From Metridium senile (taxonomy: Eukaryota; Cnidaria; Anthozoa; Actiniaria; Metridiidae), in the NCBI GenBank assembly GCA_949775045.1, contig OX459097.1, forward strand, positions 12,931,195 to 12,995,194: a stretch of 64,000 bases of DNA, read 5' to 3'. The notes under the pieces are model-generated. The model had not been told where the DNA came from. It did not search any database and saw nothing but the letters and a program-made list of their open reading frames with translations. This document shows positions 52,290 through 63,309 of the stretch, in pieces. Made by a program: the position numbers and the translations under genes. Within the stretch, counting starts at the first letter, position 1. Every line of letters begins with the position of its first letter.

Positions 52290-52840
52290 ATTGGCTTAAA
52301 ACAAACAAGCTCTAGAGGTTTCTAAAAAGCTTTTAGGTACTTCGTTCGTAATATTTCATTACTCGATGGGCTGCCTCAGTAACCTTCAGAGAATTTCCGA
52401 TATTGGTTTGAACCTACCAAATTACAAGTTTCAAATAAGCTTTTTAGATGCTTTGTTCGTAAAAATTAATTACTCGATGGGCTGCCTTAGTAACCTTCAG
52501 AGAATTTCCATATTGGTTTAAAACTACCAAGTTACATGTTTCAAATAAGCTTTTTAGATGCTTAGTTCGTAATATTTCATTACTCGATGGGCTGCCTCAG
52601 TAACCCTTCAGGCAGAGGACTGCGATATCGGTTTAAAACTACCAAGTTACAAGTTTCAAATAAGCTTTTTAGATGCTTTGTTATTAAAAATTCATTACTC
52701 GATGGGCTACCTCAGTAAGCTTCAGGCAGAGGACTCTGATATCGGTTTAAAACAAACAAGTTAGATGTTTCAAAAAAGCTTTTTCGATACTTTTTTCGTT
52801 ATTACTCGATTGGCTGCTTTAGTTCTTGCTTTGACTACAG
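52290..52840 (+). repeat. 107-115-bp tandem array, five units
   Basis: ACTCGATGGGCTGCC recurs at 52361, 52472, 52582, 52697 (GGGCTACC) and 52804. AAGCTTTTTAGATGCTT and ACCAAGTTACA occur in the central units. Confidence 0.9.
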
Positions 52841-53004
52841 ATGGAGTTCCTCGATGGGCTCATCAGTTTTTCACTTGATGTGAAATATATTCAAATTATA
52901 TAATGCGCTTTACAATATCTAATATTTTTCCGATTAATAGAAAATCTATTAGTATGAGCCAAAGAAAAATAGTTTTCCTTTATTCAAAATCCAATGTATT
53001 TGCT

Positions 53005-53385
53005 TTGTTAGATTAATTATAAAACCTTAAGATCACTAAAACATGAAAAAGAAATAACCGGTAGCCAAAACAATAAGAAATAATTTAAAGTTGAAAGTTT
53101 GCATTCTTAGATTAATTCCAAAATCCTGATTACGAAAACTTACATGAAAAATAAATAACCGGTTGCCAAAAAATAATTTGAACATTTAGTATGCATTCTT
53201 AGATTAATTCTAAAACCCTAAGATCACTAAAACATACATGAAAAAGAAATTACCGGTAGCCAAAACAATGAATATAATTTAAACATTTAGTTTGCACTCT
53301 TAGATTTATTCTAAAATCCTAAGATCACTAAAACGTACATGAAAAAAATTACCGGTAACCACAACAATAAAAATAGTAATAATTT
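53005..53385 (+). repeat. About 98-bp tandem array, four units
   Basis: TTAGATTAATTCTAAAACCC then AAGATCACTAAAACATACAT then GAAAAAGAAATTACCGGTAG recurs four times with drift. Confidence 0.9.
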
Positions 53386-54806
53386 TAACATCAAATAGTA
53401 TTCTTTTGTTTTGACAAACAATTATTATAAACCGACTTACCCGCGCATTTCATTAAACTCGTTTCATCATCTCCTCTGTTGAAATATTAATGGCAATATT
53501 CTGTCAGATTCAATAGCTTTGCAAATACAAGACTTGTATTTCCCCCAGCTTCTTAAGAAGTGTCGAAAATCAAAACCAAACATTGGATGTGATTTGTCTC
53601 CTTTACACGTAAATATATAGCATCTGCTTTAATTCATATCTTTAAATCTTTAAAGGTGGCGCTACTTTAAATGTTTTAAATTATTATAATTTGTATAGGT
53701 GTAAGAGAATCTATTACAGCGAATAAAAACATTTTCTTTACAGATTTAAGAAACCTCCGCCACTTTCTAAGAATTCTTCTATATTAATTCAACTTCCAGA
53801 GTTAATATGGTAACTTATACACCATAATTTTAAATGCTATATTTTCGGGTTTATATTTACATCTTATTTATAATTTATTTTTTTATTTTTTTACAGGCTA
53901 CAAAAAATAAATTTTCATTTGTTATGACTGAATTTAAAGTTTCTTGAGTAAAACTCGTTGCATATATATCACTGTAAAAGGAAAGAAAGAAAAGGGGAAA
54001 AGAGCTTTATCCGCACTGTCGACTCGAACGAAAACCCTTTCCTGTAAACTTTGTAGGTTTTAAATATGACTTCAAGGAAGGACCTTGAAAAGCTAAAACT
54101 AAACCGACAAAATAACTTGTTTTTTAGGAAAGGAGATTATTAATTTTTTAAACTTATTATTTAACTGACAGAACAAATTATTAAAACTTCTTAAGAATAT
54201 ACAGCTTAAAAGCATCAATATTCTAGGTAATATACAAATTTACTCTGTAATTAATCCATACAAAGTTGGTATTTATTTTATTGCCAATCGCTTCTTATCG
54301 GCTTATTATGGTATACAAACATTACATTAATAAAAATAATTGACTTCAGCATTTCTGAAGTTTCCTTGGAAACTACGTTGCATAGCAACTCTAGATCTCC
54401 AAAAATATCAATCACTTTTTTAAATGTGACGAGTCAAATTGCTTACAATTTAAAATACATTTTGAGGAAATGCTCTCAATTCGGAGTTATATTATATGTA
54501 CAAGTAACTTTAGTTTACTAGAGATTCTTCTCGTGAATTGATATCATTTAAAAATTCTTTGTAAAATTCTTGATAATATCATCACTCGTCAAAATGTGAT
54601 GTTTGAAAGTATTCACAATTCAATTTGTTAAATTGTTTGACTTTCTTTGAGATATTCTATATGTACACTGAATGTACAATTAAGTCGAGCTCCAGGCTGA
54701 GCTGAGCTTGTAGAAATCAAGAAAATCTTCAAAAAATCGATATTGTCATAAATATAAAGCAGGTTCAAATTATTCCCATTCCAAATATCTGTTTTGGATA
54801 TATATC

Positions 54807-55838
54807 CTAACTTGTTCTGAGATATTTTCTCAGTTCACTAAAAGCACGATCCAAATCCTCTTCTAGTCTATGAAAGTCCTGTTCCAATAGGTCCTGCTGT
54901 AGTTTCAGGCTTTTTGTCGAAGACATGTCATCGTAATCGACCAAAGACGAGTTTCTTTGCTGTCTTATCGACGGCAGGCTCCTGTTCTTCCACGCCGTAT
55001 CGTCGTTACCGTTCACTGCAAGAAACTGGCTGCTTCCATCACTTTTCATCATCGCTTTCTTTCTGTCTTTCAAACTATGAAAACTCGCGCTTCGTCGCAA
55101 AGGAGATGATTCTGTTTCGCTATCGATCACCTCCAATGAGTTGGACGTTATTAATGGAGGTTTCTGGGACGGTAGTCTACCTTTTCGCTCGTGTTTTGGT
55201 GAATTTTGGTAACTTGGTAAATTTGGAATTTTCTTCCCCCTTGTACGCTCGTCTTCCAGGAGGTTGGAGCTGGACTTTCTCAAAACTTTTGGAGATGTTT
55301 TCTCTCTCCTGGTTAAATGAGGACTTCCATGTGCCAATCGCACAGGATTTGATTTCTCTGCAAATGACGGAATGTATGTTGTCTTGCTTCTTCGCTTGAT
55401 TCCAGGTTCTGGAAGTTCATTTTGATGATTTTGAGGTCCTTCGTCGGCTGGGGCTTTAATATTACTCGGCTTCAAAGCCTCTTGCAGAACTATTGTAGGC
55501 ACATCAGGCGGACTCAGCGTAGGACTCTTTTTATGCTCTATTCTCTTTTGATTAGCCTCTTGAAAACGCTTAGCTGTACGCGGTGAGAAAATTACCTTAG
55601 GGTTAGGGTTTGAAATTTCATCATTTGGGACTAAATTCTTTTGGGAATGTATCGGCCCAATTTCCAAAACATCATCATGGCCAGATTTGTGCTTTAAGCG
55701 TTGTAAAATCTGCTGTTTTCTTTTCTCCCTCAAGTCAGCTTCCTTTTCAATCGGCAGCTCTGAAGTCGAACTCCTAGAAGTTGAAGGTTTGGATTTTTGC
55801 TGATGAAAGTCGCCGATAAAGCTTGGGGTATTCCTCAT
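54807..55838 (-). CDS. Unrecognised 343-residue disordered, basic protein with C-terminal coiled coil, single exon
   Basis: An uninterrupted frame from ATG at 55838 (context CAACAATGAG) to TAG at 54807-54809. It begins MRNTPSFIGDFHQQKSKPST and has a charged helix (EKEADLREKRKQQILQRLKH, about residues 31-50). A long Ser/Pro/Lys/Arg-rich disordered centre follows with several SP motifs (PTLSPPD, GSPHL, NSPKH, ETESSPLRRSAS). The last 35 residues (LKLQQDLLEQDFHRLEEDLD onwards) form a predicted amphipathic coiled coil. RKSSSNL and LRRSASFHSL resemble basophilic-kinase or 14-3-3 sites. No known domain is recognised. Length, composition and the structured C-terminus make a real gene likely. A scaffold or cytoskeletal role would be a guess, and unseen upstream exons are possible. 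Confidence 0.65.
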   Translation of the reverse strand: MRNTPSFIGDFHQQKSKPSTSRSSTSELPIEKEADLREKRKQQILQRLKHKSGHDDVLEIGPIHSQKNLVPNDEISNPNPKVIFSPRTAKRFQEANQKRIEHKKSPTLSPPDVPTIVLQEALKPSNIKAPADEGPQNHQNELPEPGIKRRSKTTYIPSFAEKSNPVRLAHGSPHLTRREKTSPKVLRKSSSNLLEDERTRGKKIPNLPSYQNSPKHERKGRLPSQKPPLITSNSLEVIDSETESSPLRRSASFHSLKDRKKAMMKSDGSSQFLAVNGNDDTAWKNRSLPSIRQQRNSSLVDYDDMSSTKSLKLQQDLLEQDFHRLEEDLDRAFSELRKYLRTS

Positions 55839-56329
55839 TGTTGAATCCCAATTCTACGTGATGCAGTAGAAATACCAACCACGGATCAATTAAATATCCC
55901 ACTCTGGTCCACTTATTGAAATTGCTACGTTGTTTTCATTGGCTGAAATGTCGCCTGTATTGCTTTTAAAAAACAAACATATAACTTTAGATTCTGTGTG
56001 TGGTAACTGAGGTGATGCGGGAACAACGGAGCTGGTCGATGTGTTGACGTAATATTCAGCTGTATTAGAACACGGGGGATTGTTATGTAAAATGCTTAGA
56101 AATCCCCACGACAATTCTTTAATATTGTACATCTGTTTTAAGAAAGGTTGTCGGGAAAATAAGTCGCTCCGTATTTAAAATACTTAGAAATCCCTACGAC
56201 AATTCCTAATATTGTACAACTGTTTTAAGAAAGGTTTTCGTAAATAACTTGCCGATCCAAGACCGAAAGGAACTAAGGGAATACATTTTTAATATTGGGT
56301 AGTTTTATTAAATGAAGTGAATAGTTTAA

Positions 56330-56830
56330 TATGCTATAGAGAACAGATCTAAATTGATTTAAATATGGAACTATGTTTTATGTTTGTGGATGTTCAGTTT
56401 ATCTAAATGTTTTTATTTGGACGATATCTAAATATATTTAAAAGCGGAACTATATTTTTACATCGGTAAAGGTTTTGAGTTATTTGGACGATCTAAATGG
56501 ATTTAAAAGTGGGATTATATTTAGCTATGTTTTATATTGGTAAATGTTTTGAGTTATTTGGACGATCTAAATGGATTTCAAAGTGGGATTATATTTAGCT
56601 ATGTTTTATATTGGTAAATGTTTTGAGTTATTTGGGCGAACTAAATGGATTTAAAAGTGGGATTATATTTAGCTATGTTTTATATTGGTAAATGTTTTGA
56701 GTTATTTGGACGATCTAAATGGATTTAAAGGTGAAACTAATTTTACTATGCTTTATATCGGTAAATGTTTTGAGTTATTTGGACGAACCAAATGGATTTA
56801 AAAATGGAACTAATTTTTTTTATTAATAAT
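56330..56830 (+). repeat. 74-bp tandem array, about six units
   Basis: GTTTTGAGTTATTTGGACGA recurs at 56472, 56546, 56620, 56694 and 56766, with CTAAATGGATTTAAAAGTG after each. Confidence 0.95.
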
Positions 56831-57301
56831 TGTTTGTAAATATGGGAAAACAAATATAACCGAGCTAGAGTTGTTTGAATGGTGTTTGAGTGCTTGCCAA
56901 TAGTTAATATCTTAATAGGGTTTTCCGATTTAGCGACTTTGGTACTAATAGTACCAGATACTAATTAGCATACTTGTTTACCGTTATTAGAATTTCTAGG
57001 AGTTGCATGTGTCCAAAGTATTATATTTTCTGAGTAATAGTAAAAAATAAGAACAATATTGCAGAAATAATGACAAATTAACATTGGTACTATCATCTGG
57101 CACTACTAGTGCCAAATCTGCCTTTGTGCCGATAAATCGGAAAACTAATAATATAACCTCGAGTTTCTTGACTATTATATACCCTGAATCTAGCCAATAT
57201 ACATATGTACATATATTATAAATTGAAACTAGTATAGGCTACATCGGTGTTTGATATAAACGATAGGCAATGTAATGAAATTAAACACCGTAAAAATTGT
57301 T

Positions 57302-57336
57302 GACTGACGTTTCGAGCTTTAGCCCTTCGTCGGAGT
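57302..57336 (-). ncRNA. Diverged hammerhead-ribozyme-like motif
   Basis: On the minus strand: ACT, CCGACGA (the canonical core is CTGANGA, so the conserved U is changed), a GGGCT-AA-AGCTC hairpin, then CGAAACGTC and AGTC, the last pairing with ACT. GAAACGTC holds an ACGT minimal stem III, analogous to AGCT in the 45.5-46.0 kb motifs. Probably inactive. No PLE coding sequence is visible nearby. Confidence 0.4.
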
Positions 57337-57505
57337 AAATATAACATATATAATAAAATTGAATTTAAGGCGTATCATCGCATGTCTCATCGATAACCCC
57401 GATTATTCGTGTTTTGACTCAATATGATCTTGACCAGAATAATAACTGATAATGAAAAAACGTTTACATTTACAAACTGAAAACACTTAATTCCTTAATT
57501 ACATT

Positions 57506-57887
<382 letters not shown>

Positions 57888-57955
<68 letters not shown>
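57888..57955. repeat. (TA)n microsatellite, right part
   Basis: About 34 pure TA units directly after the foldback element. Confidence 0.95.
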
Positions 57956-57958
<3 letters not shown>

Positions 57959-58039
57959 AGCGATTTGCAAAAACTTTGACTCATTTGTACATATATAAAT
58001 ATATATCAAAATAATATAAGAAATTATGGGATATGATAA

Positions 58040-58092
58040 CTGATATTTTTTTCGAGTTGCCTATGGCTTGGGTTAACTGAAAAAAATATCAT
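58040..58092. repeat. Short hairpin
   Basis: TGATATTTTTTTC and GAAAAAAATATCA are exact inverted copies about 26 bases apart. Confidence 0.6.
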
Positions 58093-58224
58093 ATATATAT
58101 ACCCACAATTCAACTCGTCTCAGAAATAATCTTTGTTTCGCCGGCTCGTTTATACAACCTTTTTGCAAAAGGTGTAAACGCCCATTGTAACATACACATT
58201 TACAACTCTATACTAAAAATATGT

Positions 58225-58397
58225 TAGACTGCAAAACAGTCCCTACTTTTACGTGAAAACTCCGAGGAAACGATTTGAAGTTCGATCAGACGAAATTCTT
58301 CGCTCCTCATTCTCGCGCGGCCAGAATTTCGTTCGATCCGAGCTTCAGCTCAATCCTCGAAATTTTCGCGTAAAAGTAGGGACTGTTTTGCAGTCTA
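58225..58397. mobile_element. MITE with TAGACTGCAAAACAGTCCC termini and exact 9-bp target duplication
   Basis: TAGACTGCAAAACAGTCCCT and CTACTTTTACG are mirrored by CGTAAAAGTAGGGACTG and TTTTGCAGTCTA. AAAATATGT lies directly on both sides (58216-58224 and 58398-58406). A 9-bp duplication is typical of Mutator-like elements. Confidence 0.85.
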
Positions 58398-58649
58398 AAA
58401 ATATGTATCCATTTTATGCAAATTAGGCGGATGTTATCATTTCCTTCTTTGAAATATTGTTTTTTTTGTTGAATAGTCAGGCACCCTTACGTAGTTATGA
58501 GTTGGATATATATTTTTCTTTTCGTATTGTGATATTTAGGATATAACATAGCGTATGAAAATACACCTTCATTGTTTCAAAGTGTCATGAAAAACGATTG
58601 TTGCATCTTAAATGATACAATGAGGCGACAAAGTTTCTTTAGTGAAAAG

Positions 58650-59080
58650 AAACTTCTTTAGTTATCTTTGCTAATCTAAAACTCGGTAAAAAAAAGTTCA
58701 TAATCTAAAGAAACTTGCTTTGAGTAAAAAGGAATTGAAATAGCATATTACCTATATAGAATTAATTTGAATCAAGAGAGAAAAGAAAAGAAAAATACAA
58801 TAACTTTGCTTATGAAAAACATGGTAAAAAGAATTGGCATAATCCATAAATAAAAAATGAATTTCAATAGCATCCCTAAAATTAATTTGAGTCAACAGAG
58901 AAATGTGAAAACTTTAATTAGTTATTGATTATCTTTGCTAATCTAAAACTCGGTAAAAAAAATCATAATCTATAAAGAAACTTGCTTTGAGTTAAAATGA
59001 ATTCCAATAGCATCCTTAGAATTAATTGTCAACAGAGTCAACAGAGAAATGAGAAAAATATAATTAGTTATTTAATTACT
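58650..59080 (+). repeat. About 135-bp tandem array, three diverged units
   Basis: CTAATCTAAAACTCGGTAAA and AAAGAAACTTGCTTTGAGT occur in the outer units, TTATGAAAAACATGGTAAAA in the middle one. TTAATTTGA(A/G)TCAA and AGAGAAA follow in each. Confidence 0.75.
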
Positions 59081-59249
59081 CTATGTTAATGTATGTAAGA
59101 ATCTTAAAAAATTACATCGAAAACAACTTTAAATTAAATATAGCTTTCTTACAATTTATTCAGTTTATGAAAAACATCGATAGGCAACTTTAATTACTGT
59201 TAAAGAAACTTTTAGCAAAACAACATATATTAATATTAATATTGTAATT

Positions 59250-59440
59250 GTGTGTCTTTGGCCCTGTCTTCAATTCTTTACTAAAATTGAAGACAGATAA
59301 ACGTCTTATGATGGACACGTTGTCTGTTGTGAAAACGGGACGAACCAGAAGTCGGCTGATGTTTTTGAAAAAATTCACATTAGACGTGCAAATTTACGAA
59401 CAATAAATTTGTCCGTCCTGTAGTGTCAAAAGGGGCTGTT
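59250..59440 (+). repeat. Dispersed repeat 'GACGGACAA...', copy 3
   Basis: CAAATTTACGAACAATAAAT, TTGTCCGTCC and GTGTCAAAAGGGGC match 46535-46595. A short internal hairpin (GTCTTCAATT / AATTGAAGAC) lies at the left. Confidence 0.5.
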
Positions 59441-59866
59441 TATATAATTTACATCTGAATACAGTACTTGCTTCAATTCAGAGTAAAAGAGATTATAGAA
59501 ATATTGCTAAAATATCAGTGACAAACTATTAATAGTGCATACTTCGACAATTGCCTGTAAGTCTATAGATCTATTTTCATTGAGTACAATTGCAAAATTC
59601 GCTATAAATAACACTCAGCTTTTAATTAATATCTTTTCCATCAGTAAGTTTAATTCGTAATGTATGTAAATATAATGTTATTTAGTTCTGATCTGTTTGT
59701 TTTTATACTGGGACCAAATTGATTGAAAAAAAGTTCAGCATTATATCTGTTTCTACCCATTAAAGATGTTTTATTAATAATAATATTATTATTATTACTA
59801 TATCCGTTGTTTTTATATTTAAAATTCAGAAAAAGCTTTTATATGTGGAAACGTACAGAATGTTTG

Positions 59867-60178
59867 TCAGTGGATTTGCATGAAGATTTTTGTATAAAAT
59901 AAATAAAACAATCTTTTAACAATAAATTTCGATAATGAATATCTTACTATTACAAGATTGGAAAACATTGTAGACATTGCACTCATAACACTTGTAATAG
60001 ATGCGTCTCAATGTCGAAGTGTCAGTGGATTTACATTAACGTTTTTGTATAAAATAAATAAAACAATCTTGTAACAATAATTTCGATTATGAATATCCTA
60101 CTCAGTATTACAAGAATGGAAAACATTGTAGACATTGCAGTCATAACACTTGTAATAGAGGCGTCTCAATGCCGAGTT
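59867..60178 (+). repeat. About 155-bp tandem duplication
   Basis: GTCAGTGGATTTGCATGAAG and GTCAGTGGATTTACATTAAC begin two copies that share TTTGTATAAAATAAATAAAA and GGAAAACATTGTAGACATTG. A 45-bp repeat (TTGTACAACCTTTT...) follows at 60360-60440. Confidence 0.85.
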
Positions 60179-60529
60179 TCATCCGATTATTTTGGCAACC
60201 AGCATTCGGACAACCTTTTTAAAATGAGGGGTAATATAGTTTCATCTATTTTACTGTTTTTAAACTACAACCCTTTTAAAATAGATGTACCCCAAACCGA
60301 CGTAAAATTAAAGTCATTTGTTTTTTACAACCTTTCTAAAGAAGGGATTATTTGTATTTCCATGTTGTACAACCTTTTAAAAGAAGCGATTATTTGCATT
60401 TCCATGTTGTACAACCTTTTTAAAGAAGCGATTATTCACTAACTTTATTCAGTCGCCCACACAAACGTTTTTAAAACTGCTGTATTAATTGTACTTTCTA
60501 TCACACACTTACTTTTGGCGGTAGTTTAT

Positions 60530-61300
60530 TTCAAATAGCTTTTAGTGACAAATCACATTGTCTCCACGCAAACTTATTAAAAGTCGATGTAGATCCTGTA
60601 TTTCGCTATTTTTAAAGTGCTTACATATTAGCTTTTTGCGTAGGTTTTTTCAAAAAGCGTTTACTGACAATATCACATTGTATTCTTAGTACTTCAAACC
60701 TTTTTAAAGTCGATGTAGATCCTGTATTTCGCTATTTTTAAGGTGCTTACATATTAGCTTTTTGCGTAGGTTTTTTCAAAAAGCGTTTACTGACAATATC
60801 ACATTGTATTCTTAGTACTTCAAACCTTTTTAAAGTCGATGTAGATCCTGTATTTCGCTATTTTTAAGGTGCTTACATATTAGCTTTTTGCGTAGGTTAT
60901 TTCAAAAAGCGTTTATTGACAATATCCGGCACATTGTATTCTTAGTTCTTCAAACCTTTTTAAAGTCGATGTAGATCCTGTATTTCGCTATTTTTAAGGT
61001 TCTTACTTACACTAGCTTTTTGTGTAGGTAATTTCAAAAAGCGTTTACTGACAATATCCGGCACATTGTATTCTTAGTTCTTCAAACCTTTTTAAAGTCG
61101 ATGTAGATCCTGTATTTCGCTATTTTTAAGGTTCTTACATACATTAGCTTTTTGCGTAGGTTATTTCAAAAAGCGTTTACTGACAACATAACATTGTATT
61201 CTTAGTTCTTCAAACCTTTTTAAGGTTGATGTAGATCCTGTATTTCGCTATTTTTAAGATGCTTACATACATTAGCTTTTTGCGTACGTAGGTTATTTTC
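60530..61300 (+). repeat. 126-132-bp tandem array, six units
   Basis: GTCGATGTAGATCCTGTATT recurs at 60583, 60709, 60835, 60965, 61097 and (as GTTGATG) 61225, with TTAGCTTTTTGCGTAGGTT in each. Confidence 0.95.
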
Positions 61301-61484
61301 TGCAATCTAAAAGCTTTTATTGTCAACATCAAATGACGTAGATGGTGTTTTCACATTTTACGTCTTGAGTGGGAAGCAAGAAGACAATAACGATAGTCAC
61401 ACTCGCCACGCAATAAGGAAGATAAGAGGATACTGGAAAGAAAAAAGAAAAACACGAAGCTCACTGCCTGCCTCATGTCCTTAA

Positions 61485-61630
61485 GTCGCCGTTATTTAAT
61501 GCGATTAAAGGCGTTTTAAGGCGGTTTTAGAAAAAGATAGGAAAATCAGAGGCGACATAGGGCAAGTTTAAGCGATTTATGTCGATTTAAGGCGATTTAA
61601 GGCGACTTAAGGATCCGAGACAGGCCTTCA
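61485..61630. repeat. GGCGATTTTA-type dispersed repeat, copy 3
   Basis: GTCGATTTAAGGCGATTTAA, GGCGACTTAAGG and GAGACAGGCCTT match the organisation at 1270-1660. Confidence 0.6.
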
Positions 61631-61836
61631 CTGCACAATGAGATTGTGACAAGGTTATCAATATATACTGATGCTGAATGTTGCAGCGGGAATTGATGGA
61701 AACTGCAGAGTCTTAACTAAATTACGAATTTGAACAAATAGTCATGAACTGAACGAACGATGAATCAATGGATAATAAAATAAGTACTTATTGACTGAGT
61801 GGGAGGGCCGTACGGGAAAATATTTGGCTCGCAGTC

Positions 61837-62002
61837 ATGACCCGTATATTTTATCCGGTGCGCGCCATTTTTTGTAATATTTCGAGTAGCTCGTCCGTAC
61901 GTGTTTGTACGGACCAGGTGGAAAAAGCCGTACGGACCCCATCACGTGACTTTTTTTTCGAAGGTTTTCTTAAGAGCGCGCGCCGGGCAAAATACGGGTC
62001 AT
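61837..62002. mobile_element. MITE with ATGACCCGTAT / GCGCGC termini
   Basis: ATGACCCGTATATTTTATCC and GGTGCGCGCC at the left mirror GCGCGCGCCGGGCAAAATAC and GGGTCAT at the right. Inside, GCCGTACGG and GTCCGTACG are repeated. Confidence 0.7.
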
Positions 62003-62060
62003 ATGATAATAATATATATGTTTTTAGACGCATCTTAAAATCTCGATGCGTTTACAATGT

Positions 62061-62092
62061 ATGGATGGATGGAATGATGGATGGATGGATGT
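62061..62092 (+). repeat. (GATG)n microsatellite
   Basis: Seven to eight ATGG/GATG units with one interruption. Confidence 0.9.
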
Positions 62093-62349
62093 TTAGTTGG
62101 GTTTATTTAGTATTAACGGTCTGAATATATCTTTATGCCCGATTTTTTTTTCCATTTGACTGTACCCGTTTAAGACTTGTTTGTAAAATGTCGAGACAAA
62201 ATTATGTTTGATTGACGGAAGAGAATCACAAACTGTCGGGCAGTTGAAATCAGTGGTAACTGGCACAACGTTAACCTCTGTGTGTTACCCATGATAAAGA
62301 ACTTTAGATCATCAGTGCGTTTACGTAATGTAGGAATTAAATAGTCCAT

Positions 62350-62420
62350 TTCAATACAATACAATACAATACTTTTATTGCTCATTCGTATATTTTTACA
62401 AGATTTTTACAAGATTGAAG
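62350..62420 (-). mobile_element. Possible LINE 3' end with (ATTGT)n tail, minus strand
   Basis: On the minus strand the sequence runs ATGAGCAATAAAAG and then four ATTGT units, a common 3' terminus of invertebrate non-LTR elements. It may or may not belong to the remnant at 62640. Confidence 0.45.
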
Positions 62421-62639
62421 CAAAATTTAAATAATAAATATATAAAGATAAATAGATAAATAGATATGTAAATATGATTACATAAATAAGGATTAATAAT
62501 TTAAGTGAAAGGAAAAATATAGTATTTTACTAATTTCTATTCATAATGTGCAATCCTGAGTGCTAGCTGATTAGGAATAGATATTAGTTATTATACGTCT
62601 CAATGCGCTTTCCAATTATTTATTTGTACGGACCGCTGG

Positions 62640-63180
62640 CGGCTTACAATCATGAGAAGTTATAGCTAGTAGCGTGCGTTTGCTCTTGCTGAAGGCAGGT
62701 CCTCATAGTTCCACTTCCATGGCACGCCTCTTCAACATTACACAGGGGGCGCCATTCTTCACTCTGTAAATCATTCCTGTTTGGGGTCTACCCAGATGCC
62801 TTCTCCCTTCTATTCTGCCCTCTATGACTAGCGGGAGAATTCCACCATGCCATACGGAATGCTGGCCAAGCCAGGTCGTCTATTAATAATATATATATTA
62901 AATACTTTGTCGCACCAAGAGATGCTCAAGACATTTCTCCAAAGCCACATTGAGGTGATCTCGCTTCAAAGCTCGCAAAGGATTGTTTGTCAAAACCAAC
63001 GGCGCCATTTCGGAGCTGTTGGCGATGCGACAAAAGTGCAAAATTGCGCGTGCGAAATCACCTGGAACTCGCAGCTCTTCGGCTTCCATACGTCCTCTAT
63101 CCTCAAGGACCACAATTCGGTCCCATACAGTAGAGTACTCCAGATGACAGTCTTAATAATTCTGATCATCAGATCCAATA
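62640..63180 (-). pseudogene. Degraded LINE reverse-transcriptase C-terminal region
   Basis: On the minus strand, from about 63180: IKTVIWSTLLYGTELWSLR, resembling the LLYG-E-W-L motif after the RT domain; then LTNNPLRALKRDHLNV (62950-63005). Near 62760-62820, across frame changes, IEGRIEG and GRPQTGMIYR resemble the GRR-GRP motif of such elements. Several frameshifts and stops make it non-functional. The LTNNPLRALKRDHL part is shared with 34385-34502. Confidence 0.6.
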
Positions 63181-63309
63181 CGTAACATTTCCGTATGTGT
63201 TTCTTAGGTTATCATTCTCTTATATTTCTTGCATGAACGTACCATTACCCATGCGTTTTGGTGTGAGTCTTTTGAATTGTCGAAACCAAAGACGTTTGTT
63301 CATCAAATA

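Larger units (their letters stand above)
47257..54806. other. Gene-poor region between the two orphan genes
   Basis: Apart from the tandem arrays and MITEs listed separately, the sequence (47257-48290, 50030-51200, 53400-54800) is AT-rich with no supportable exon. Short open frames lack recognisable protein character. Confidence 0.6.

Noticed and set aside
54914..55399. 161-codon plus-strand frame
   Set aside because: Antisense to the 343-residue minus-strand gene, with no recognisable features and worse composition.
55890..56132. 80-codon minus-strand frame just upstream of the 343-residue gene
   Set aside because: No splice donor linking it in frame was evident and it has no recognisable protein features; it may be 5' flank.
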